DNA from: Treponema sp.
Lineage (GTDB): Bacteria; Spirochaetota; Spirochaetia; Treponematales; Treponemataceae
Direction of reading: 5' to 3'
DNA length: 6,109 bases
NCBI GenBank assembly: GCA_016282455.1
Contig: JAEEKM010000155.1
Coordinates: 1-6,109, forward strand
Positions 1 to 4,253 of the stretch are shown here, one piece after another. The notes under the pieces were generated by a model. It made no database searches, had not been told where the DNA came from, and saw nothing but the letters and a program-made list of their open reading frames with translations. The translations under genes were made by a program, and so were the position numbers. Each line of letters opens with the position of its first letter. Position 1 is the stretch's first letter.

Positions 1-705
1 ACCCAGATGATTTCCAGCGGCAGTATAGATCTTGTTACCATGCGTCAGGGATACGGTTTTGACACCGGTCTTACAAGCGGCACTGTTGCAGTTCACATTC
101 CAAGCCTTAACGTGGAGTACCCTTACTCCGGTGCAGTAAAAACCAGTGACAATGTATATAAATTTAACAACATTCCCATTCAGGTAACGGTACGTTCCGG
201 CCGCAGCATTATTGTTCAGCACACAGACGAACGCGGTATGCCAAAAAGCTACAACTTTGTTACCATTCCGGAAGATGTCAGCATTGAAAAACTTATTGCA
301 GAAGAAGTTGCCCGCCGTAACGATGCCTATACTTCCATCCGTTCACTTGGTCCCCTTTTCAGAAGCGGTAATTACGGAACTTTGACTTTTGAAGCTGACG
401 GTGCCTTTAACTGGTCAAACTTTAATCTTCTTGTTCCTTCCGTTATTTCCCGTAGTGCAAAGAATACAGGTCATGCAAGCGTGCAGTATTTCCTTCCCCA
501 GTCACTCAAAAAATCCTGGGACGGAGTGCTTACATTTAACTTTGACGGAATGACAGACGAGGTGAACTTCCTTTACAAGCGTGAGTCCAACGGCTTAAGG
601 CTTTCTCTTGCTTCTGTAACAAAAGAACTTAACGAGGCAACTAACAGACAGCGCATTAGTGTGAGTCAGCCTGTTAACGCACTGATTATTTTCTTCCAGA
701 AGTAG
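1..705 (+). CDS. C-terminal part of an unrecognised, probably exported treponemal protein (5' partial)
   Basis: The frame is open to the left edge: two codons (Thr-Gln) precede the first visible Met at base 7, so the start lies outside the window and that Met is probably internal. The 234 visible codons end at TAG 703-705. I do not recognise the family. The visible part is rich in Ser, Asn, Gly and aromatic residues, has no cysteine and no membrane segment, and reads as alternating beta-strand-like stretches. It has one predicted helix around 'IEKLIAEEVARRNDAY' (about residues 95-110) and then a globular region with GTLTFEADGAFNWSNF and DGVLTFNFDGM. That composition suits a periplasmic or surface-exposed lipoprotein, but any signal sequence would lie outside the window. 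The gene ends 6 bp before the ABC-F start, so the two are probably co-transcribed; no terminator or promoter fits between them. Confidence 0.75.
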   Translation, partial: TQMISSGSIDLVTMRQGYGFDTGLTSGTVAVHIPSLNVEYPYSGAVKTSDNVYKFNNIPIQVTVRSGRSIIVQHTDERGMPKSYNFVTIPEDVSIEKLIAEEVARRNDAYTSIRSLGPLFRSGNYGTLTFEADGAFNWSNFNLLVPSVISRSAKNTGHASVQYFLPQSLKKSWDGVLTFNFDGMTDEVNFLYKRESNGLRLSLASVTKELNEATNRQRISVSQPVNALIIFFQK

Positions 706-711
706 GACTTT

Positions 712-2715
712 ATGGCATTCGTTCAGTTTTCCAAAGTGTCACTTGCTTTTGGTGACAGGGATATTTTAAAAGATGTTTCGGTAAACTTAAGTGCAGGAAC
801 AAAAGCGGCACTTACCGGCGCAAACGGAGCAGGTAAATCTACCCTCATAAAAATTATGGCAGGCCTTACTGAACCTGATTCCGGTGAGCGCATTGCACAA
901 AAAGATTCCCGCATTGCATACCTTCCTCAGAGTGGTCTTGTTCATTCAGGCTGTTCTTTGCGCGAAGAAGCGGACAAGGCTTTTTTGTGGGGCTATGACC
1001 TTCAGAAAAAAATAGATTCCCTTGGCGAAGAAATGGAAAGGCTTCACGGAGAGGGGAATGTTGCAGCCTCAGAAAAACTTGCTCTTGAACAGAGTGAACT
1101 TTTAACCCGTCTGGAAGAAAGCGGCTGGTACAGGAGAGATTCTCTTGCCGAAAGTGTACTTTTAGGACTTGGTTTTTTACGCAGTGATTTTACCAAACGA
1201 ACGGAAGAGTTTTCTGGCGGATGGCAGATGCGCATTGCCCTTGCAAAGTGCCTTATGGGTCTTCCCGACATTCTTCTTCTTGACGAACCTACAAACTATC
1301 TTGACCTTGAAGCACGTAACTGGCTTGAAGGTTTTCTTGCAGACTTTAAGGGCGGATTTTTACTCGTAAGCCACGACAGATATTTTCTTGACCACACCGT
1401 AAACGAAGTGTATGAACTTTTTGGGGGCGACTTAAAACGCTACCAGGGAAACTTTACCCACTACGAAGAGGTGAGAAAAGTGGAACTGGAAACCCTTATT
1501 GCAGAGTATGAAAAACAGCAGGTAGAAATTCAGCATCTGGAAGATTTTATAAACCGCTTTGGTTACAAGGCAACTAAGGCAGCCCAGGCTCAGGAAAGGC
1601 AGAAGATGCTTGATAAAATTCTGGAAAATAAAATTGAAATTCCAGAAAGCCTCAAGAAGATTCATTTTAAATTTCCACAGGCACCTCATTCAGGACAGCT
1701 GGTAGTTCAGGCAGATTCCCTCTGCAAAAGTTACAATGGAAAAATAAATGTAATAAACTCACTGGAACTCCTTGTAGAAAAAGGGGAACGCCTTGTGGTT
1801 GCGGGACGTAACGGTGCAGGAAAATCCACTTTGTTAAGAATGATTGCAGGGGTGGATTCTGATTTTACAGGAAGCATAAAACTTGGAAGCGGTGTGAGTG
1901 TAGGTTACTTTAGTCAGGACAGTGCAGAAAAAATCTGCGGAAGCCAGACTATACTTGAACGGCTGGAAAGTGAGTGCCCTCTTGAACTTGTTCCTAAAGC
2001 CCGTGACATGCTGGGTGCATTTTTGTTCCGCGGAGATGATGTTTTTAAAAGCATAGATGTTTTAAGCGGCGGAGAGAAAAGCCGTATTGCCCTGCTTGAA
2101 CTTTTGCTTAAGCCCGTGAACCTTCTCATTCTTGACGAACCTACAAACCACCTGGACATGCATTCAAAAGATGTACTGCTTGACGCCCTTAAGGATTTTG
2201 GCGGTACTGTAATTTTTGTAAGCCACGACAGGGGATTCATAGAAGATCTTTCTACCCGTGTTCTTGAACTTAAGTGCGACGGAGAACATGACGGAACTTA
2301 CCGTTCATTCCCCGGAGACTACCGCTATTACATTCAGCGTATTACTGATGAAGAAAACGGTACTGTGGGCGCTTCGTCTTTTGGAGGAGGAAGTGCGGGT
2401 GCAAATGTTTCTTCTGCAAACACAAGTACAGGTCCTGTAAAAGAAGAGGTTAAGTCTGCAACAAAACTTAACTGGGAAGAACAGAAAAAGGCTGACAGTG
2501 AAAGAAGAAAAATACAGCGGGAAGTAGAGCGGCTTGAGGCAGAAATTGCAAAAGTAGAGGAAGAAAAAGCTTTACTCGAAGCAGAGATGGCAAAACCGGA
2601 AGTTTACTCCAACGGAGAGAAGGCAAAATCTGTTCAGAAAAAAATAGATGAAGCCGGAGCAAAACTGGAAGAACTCAACGCCGCCTGGGAAACCGCCGCC
2701 GAAAAACTGATGTAA
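712..2715 (+). CDS. ABC-F family ATPase (YdiF/YheS/Uup-like), two ABC domains plus C-terminal coiled coil
   Basis: A soluble ATPase of 667 residues with two nucleotide-binding domains and no membrane segment. ABC1 has Walker A GANGAGKST (36-44), Q-loop Gln73, signature FSGGW (167-171), Walker B ILLLDEP with catalytic Glu192, and switch His221. The linker (about 250-320) carries FINRFGYKATKAAQAQ, typical of the ABC-F interdomain P-site tRNA interaction motif. ABC2 has Walker A GRNGAGKST (365-373), Q-loop Gln402, signature LSGGEK (451-456), Walker B LLILDEP with Glu476, and His505. Both catalytic glutamates are present, so both sites should hydrolyse ATP. After a Gly/Ser/Ala-rich stretch (about 550-577), residues 585-665 form a charged coiled coil with PEVYSNGEKA, as in YdiF- and Uup-type members. 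Known members bind the ribosomal E site to rescue or tune translation, and some give ribosome-antibiotic resistance; which role applies here cannot be told. The start is supported by AGGA at 704-707, overlapping the upstream stop. Confidence 0.93.
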   Translation: MAFVQFSKVSLAFGDRDILKDVSVNLSAGTKAALTGANGAGKSTLIKIMAGLTEPDSGERIAQKDSRIAYLPQSGLVHSGCSLREEADKAFLWGYDLQKKIDSLGEEMERLHGEGNVAASEKLALEQSELLTRLEESGWYRRDSLAESVLLGLGFLRSDFTKRTEEFSGGWQMRIALAKCLMGLPDILLLDEPTNYLDLEARNWLEGFLADFKGGFLLVSHDRYFLDHTVNEVYELFGGDLKRYQGNFTHYEEVRKVELETLIAEYEKQQVEIQHLEDFINRFGYKATKAAQAQERQKMLDKILENKIEIPESLKKIHFKFPQAPHSGQLVVQADSLCKSYNGKINVINSLELLVEKGERLVVAGRNGAGKSTLLRMIAGVDSDFTGSIKLGSGVSVGYFSQDSAEKICGSQTILERLESECPLELVPKARDMLGAFLFRGDDVFKSIDVLSGGEKSRIALLELLLKPVNLLILDEPTNHLDMHSKDVLLDALKDFGGTVIFVSHDRGFIEDLSTRVLELKCDGEHDGTYRSFPGDYRYYIQRITDEENGTVGASSFGGGSAGANVSSANTSTGPVKEEVKSATKLNWEEQKKADSERRKIQREVERLEAEIAKVEEEKALLEAEMAKPEVYSNGEKAKSVQKKIDEAGAKLEELNAAWETAAEKLM

Positions 2716-2779
2716 CGTTCTCTTGTCATTTCGACCGGAGCACGAAGTGCGGAGTGGAGAAATCTACATCAGTTTTTTT
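2702..2779 (+). terminator. Rho-independent terminator of the ABC-F gene, with a repeat in its loop
   Basis: A perfect 13-bp inverted repeat pairs AAAAACTGATGTA (2702-2714) with TACATCAGTTTTT (2765-2777) and is followed by T's to 2779. The left arm covers the last codons of the ABC-F gene and most of its stop codon. The 50-nt loop is large because it contains repeat copy 1 (2726-2765), which folds on itself (ATTTC/GAAAT, GCAC-GAA-GTGC), so the whole could form one long interrupted stem. Confidence 0.7.
2726..2765 (+). repeat. Dispersed palindromic repeat, copy 1 (40 bp)
   Basis: The first 15 and last 14 bases (TCATTTCGACCGGAG and GAGTGGAGAAATCT) are identical to copy 2 at 2938-2978; only the central hairpin differs. 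Here the centre is GCAC-GAA-GTGC (2740-2750), inside an outer ATTTC/GAAAT stem (2728-2732 / 2759-2763). Conserved ends around a variable hairpin suggest a REP-like dispersed element. From memory, similar units occur between genes in many bacterial genomes; copy number here is not known. Confidence 0.8.
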
Positions 2780-2790
2780 ACATAACCATG

Positions 2791-2815
2791 CGAGTTTACG
2801 CTTTGCGGAAACTCG
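2791..2815. repeat. Isolated hairpin (7+3 bp stem)
   Basis: CGAGTTT (2791-2797) pairs with AAACTCG (2809-2815). After one A/G mismatch, CGC (2799-2801) pairs with GCG (2805-2807) around a TTT loop. No T-run follows, so it is not a standard terminator. Its sequence is unrelated to the neighbouring repeats. It lies between the ABC-F terminator and the cassette bounded by GGGGCTGTC. Confidence 0.6.
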
Positions 2816-2845
2816 TAGGGGCTGTCCAATAAGATAATTGTCTAC

Positions 2846-2870
2846 GGTCATTGAGGCTCTCGAAATGACC
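2846..2870 (-). repeat. 25-nt hairpin unit, inverted relative to its partner
   Basis: GGTCATT (2846-2852) pairs perfectly with AATGACC (2864-2870), and GAG (2853-2855) can pair with CTC (2859-2861). Read on the minus strand, it aligns without gaps over 25 nt with the hairpin at 2886-2910, sharing the TTTCGA core and the CTCAA segment. The two units therefore form an inverted pair. Confidence 0.65.
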
Positions 2871-2887
2871 ATGTACACAAAACATGG
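2869..2887. repeat. Short spacer hairpin between the two 25-nt units
   Basis: CCATGT (2869-2874) pairs with ACATGG (2882-2887) around a 7-nt A-rich loop. It overlaps the ends of both neighbouring hairpins by two bases, so the three cannot all form at once and may be alternative folds. Confidence 0.45.
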
Positions 2888-2910
2888 TGGTTTCGACAGG
2901 CTCAACCACC
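2886..2910 (+). repeat. 25-nt hairpin unit (TTTCGACAGGCTCAA core)
   Basis: GGTGGTT (2886-2892) pairs perfectly with AACCACC (2904-2910). An alternative pairing is GTTTC (2890-2894) with GAAAC (2911-2915). From memory, the TTTCGACAGGCTCAA type of core is common in extragenic palindromes of many bacteria, often wrongly translated as short proteins. It is the partner of the inverted unit at 2846-2870. Confidence 0.65.
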
Positions 2911-2937
2911 GAAACTTGTATTTTTAAGACAGCCCCC

Positions 2938-2978
2938 TCATTTCGACCGGAGCGGAGCGAAGCGGAGTGGAGAAATCT
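2938..2978 (+). repeat. Dispersed palindromic repeat, copy 2 (41 bp)
   Basis: It shares its 15-base left end and 14-base right end exactly with copy 1 (2726-2765) in the same orientation. The centre is CGGAGCGAAGCG instead of CACGAAGTGCG, one base longer. It ends 28 bp before the ATG of the DUF1295 gene, so it probably lies in that gene's 5' untranslated region. Translated in the downstream frame it gives SFRPERSEAEWRNL, which I remember as a recurrent spurious peptide from such repeats. Confidence 0.8.
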
Positions 2979-2996
2979 GATATCAAATAAATTTTT

Positions 2997-3001
2997 AGGA
3001 G
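2997..3001 (+). promoter_or_regulatory. Ribosome binding site that fixes the start at 3007
   Basis: AGGAG stands 5 nt before the ATG at 3007. This good Shine-Dalgarno sequence, together with the family-typical protein length from 3007, argues against the upstream in-frame ATG at 2884, which lies inside palindromic repeat DNA and has no such site. Confidence 0.85.
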
Positions 3002-3006
3002 TGTTT

Positions 3007-3879
3007 ATGAATATAAAAGAAAACCGCCCGGCAAGTTTTGTAGCCGTAGCCTTAGTGTATGTCCTTGCAACCCTTATAGGACTTTATGTTTATTCAAAAC
3101 TGAATTTTCACTTTGCCATAAACCTGCTGATTGCAGATGTAGCCGCAACCCTGGTAACCTTTTTATTCAGCCTGGTCTTTAACAATGCTTCCGTTTACGA
3201 CCCCTACTGGAGTGTTGCCCCTATTGTAATCATGGTTCTTCTTGCACTAAAAGTTCCGCTCACTTTAGCCCGCAACCTGGTTCTTTTTTCCATCTGCCTC
3301 TGGGGCATCCGCCTTACTGCAAACTGGGCCTACACCTTTGGAAACCTTACCTGTCAGGACTGGCGCTACAGTCACTACAAGGAACTCACAGGATTTTTCT
3401 ACCCCGTAGTAAACTTCTTTGGCATTCACCTCATGCCAACCCTCATCGTCTACCTCTGCATTCTCCCTGCCGTCTTCATCATGAAAGTGGACGCAGCCCT
3501 CACTCCCGTAGCCTTCATTGGTTTTGCCATAAGCACTCTGGCAGTAATACTTCAGGGCACCGCAGATTTCCAGATGCATGCCTACCGCAAAAACAGGGAC
3601 GGAAACTTTAACCGCAAGGGTTTGTGGCACTACTCCCGTCACCCCAACTATCTGGGCGAAATCCTCATGTGGTGGGGCGTAGCCTTAAGCGGAATAAGTG
3701 CTTTCCCAAACAGACCATGGCTTCTTTCAGGCGCCCTCGTAAACACCCTGCTCTTTGTCTTCATAAGCATTCCCCTTGCAGAAGGCCGTCAGTCCAAAAA
3801 AGAAGGCTTTGAAGAATACAAAAAAGAAACCCGCATGCTGCTCCCCCTTCCAAAATTTCGCAGGACGGAATCAAACTAA
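3007..3879 (+). CDS. DUF1295 / steroid 5-alpha-reductase-like integral membrane protein
   Basis: A 290-residue multi-pass inner-membrane protein. Hydrophobic segments lie at about 9-29, 39-59, 70-88, 90-106, 139-160, 166-185, 217-235 and 238-258. The diagnostic motif is GLWHYSRHPNYLGE (205-218), followed by a conserved tail, EGFEEYKKETRMLLPLP (266-282). Earlier landmarks are VYDPYWSVAP (63-72), the NWAYT segment (106-110) and QDWRY (117-121). These match the DUF1295 family, whose C-terminal fold resembles steroid 5-alpha reductases and isoprenylcysteine methyltransferases. Bacterial members have no firmly established substrate, so a lipid or isoprenoid reductase role is only plausible. The frame is open back to 2884, but those 41 codons are repeat DNA. 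No strong promoter is evident upstream and no T-run terminator downstream. It stands alone between two repeat regions. Confidence 0.88.
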   Translation: MNIKENRPASFVAVALVYVLATLIGLYVYSKLNFHFAINLLIADVAATLVTFLFSLVFNNASVYDPYWSVAPIVIMVLLALKVPLTLARNLVLFSICLWGIRLTANWAYTFGNLTCQDWRYSHYKELTGFFYPVVNFFGIHLMPTLIVYLCILPAVFIMKVDAALTPVAFIGFAISTLAVILQGTADFQMHAYRKNRDGNFNRKGLWHYSRHPNYLGEILMWWGVALSGISAFPNRPWLLSGALVNTLLFVFISIPLAEGRQSKKEGFEEYKKETRMLLPLPKFRRTESN

Positions 3880-3889
3880 AACTCAAAAA

Positions 3890-4010
3890 GTTACCCCGCT
3901 GCAATCGGCTAAAATGCCTTGTCGTAACGGGGCTTACGGGGTTCCGGCCTTCGCCTCCATTCCTTCGGAACGCGTCCTTTTGGCCGCGCCCCTCCACCCC
4001 CGCGTAGGTG
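3890..4010. repeat. GC-rich, repeat-like intergenic block
   Basis: By my count about 65% of the bases from 3894 to 4010 are G or C, while the DNA that follows is strongly AT-rich. It contains short self-complementary pieces: CCCCG (3894-3898) can pair with CGGGG at 3928-3932 or 3937-3941, and TTCCG (3942-3946) pairs with CGGAA (3966-3970). Open frames across it are short and overlap the end of the DUF1295 gene in another frame, so I do not call a gene. I have the impression that very similar blocks recur in treponeme genomes, but there is no second copy in this window. It makes up the first half of the 374-bp gap 3880-4253. Confidence 0.45.
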
Positions 4011-4023
4011 AAAAAAAAGTATA

Positions 4024-4056
4024 AAATAGTTAGATATAAGCAACTACCTACTATTT
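4024..4056. other. AT-rich inverted repeat in the 3880-4253 gap
   Basis: AAATAGT (4024-4030) pairs with ACTATTT (4050-4056) around 19 nt; alternatively TAGTT (4027-4031) pairs with AACTA (4042-4046). It is all weak A-T pairing with no clean T-run, so it is a poor terminator and could be a protein-binding site. Between here and the A tract at 4156 I see only AT-rich DNA. Confidence 0.3.
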
Positions 4057-4155
4057 CTGTAGAAAAATTTACTTTTCTTTACAAAATTTAAAAAAGTGTC
4101 AAAATTGTAATTTGTTGTAATACAATGAATTAAATAAAAATGTGAATTTTTTACT

Positions 4156-4197
4156 AAAAAAAAAGAAGTTGACACGATTTTAATTTTTCTTTATTGT
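4156..4197 (+). promoter_or_regulatory. Strong sigma-70-type promoter for the 4254 gene
   Basis: A perfect -35, TTGACA (4169-4174), is followed by a 17-bp spacer and a -10, TATTGT (4192-4197; 4 of 6 matches to TATAAT). An uninterrupted A9 tract (4156-4164), with T-rich DNA before it, sits just upstream of the -35 where an UP element would be. The predicted start is about 4203-4205, leaving a leader of about 50 nt. This fits high expression of an abundant envelope protein. Confidence 0.7.
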
Positions 4198-4199
4198 GA

Positions 4200-4245
4200 C
4201 CTTATGAATGCCAGCTGTATCAGCCGGTAAAAAAAATTCATAAGG
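4200..4245 (+). promoter_or_regulatory. 5' leader stem-loop reaching into the Shine-Dalgarno sequence
   Basis: CCTTATGAAT (4200-4209) is the exact reverse complement of ATTCATAAGG (4236-4245). Inside it, CCAGCTG (4211-4217) pairs with CAGCCGG (4221-4227) with one A/C mismatch and a TAT loop, followed by an A8 run. The outer 3' arm includes the AAGG of the ribosome binding site. It may protect the mRNA 5' end, as the ompA leader does in E. coli, mask the Shine-Dalgarno sequence, or act as a DNA operator at the transcription start. Confidence 0.6.
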
Positions 4246-4247
4246 AG
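4242..4247 (+). promoter_or_regulatory. Ribosome binding site of the 4254 gene
   Basis: AAGGAG lies 6 nt before the ATG at 4254. It is a near-ideal site, but its first four bases are also the 3' end of the leader stem, so its accessibility depends on whether that stem forms. Confidence 0.85.
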
Positions 4248-4253
4248 TACTAT

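Larger units (their letters stand above)
2818..2936. repeat. Small cassette with 9-bp terminal inverted repeats (MITE-like candidate)
   Basis: GGGGCTGTC (2818-2826) is the exact reverse complement of GACAGCCCC (2928-2936). The similarity extends patchily inwards through an AT-rich stretch at each end. About 100 bp lie between, holding three back-to-back hairpins and no gene. Termini of the GGGGCTGT type occur on some insertion sequences, so this may be a small non-autonomous element. No target-site duplication is evident outside the ends, so the mobile interpretation is an inference. Confidence 0.4.

Noticed and set aside
712..2715. ATP-binding subunit of an ABC transporter
   Set aside because: Two ABC domains in one chain joined by an ABC-F-type linker, no membrane partner nearby, and a C-terminal coiled coil all fit a ribosome-acting ABC-F protein instead.
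2851..2879. Promoter TTGAGG, 17 bp, TACACA for the DUF1295 gene
   Set aside because: The -10 matches only 3 of 6 consensus bases and both boxes lie within hairpin repeats, so the match is probably chance.
2716..2978. CRISPR array, because of repeated palindromic units
   Set aside because: There are only two similar copies 212 bp apart, with no regular spacers and no cas gene in the window.
2884..3006. N-terminal extension of the DUF1295 protein starting at the ATG at 2884
   Set aside because: It is palindromic repeat DNA, adds residues not typical of the family, and has no ribosome binding site, while 3007 has AGGAG at 5 nt.
3776..4024. Plus-strand open frame of 82 codons across the end of the DUF1295 gene and the GC-rich block
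   Set aside because: It overlaps the DUF1295 gene in another frame, has no ribosome binding site, and its tail is repeat-like DNA with a low-complexity, basic translation.
4121..4126. Second promoter with -10 TACAAT upstream of the 4254 gene
   Set aside because: There is no acceptable -35 at 16-18 bp spacing, and the promoter at 4169-4197 is clearly better.
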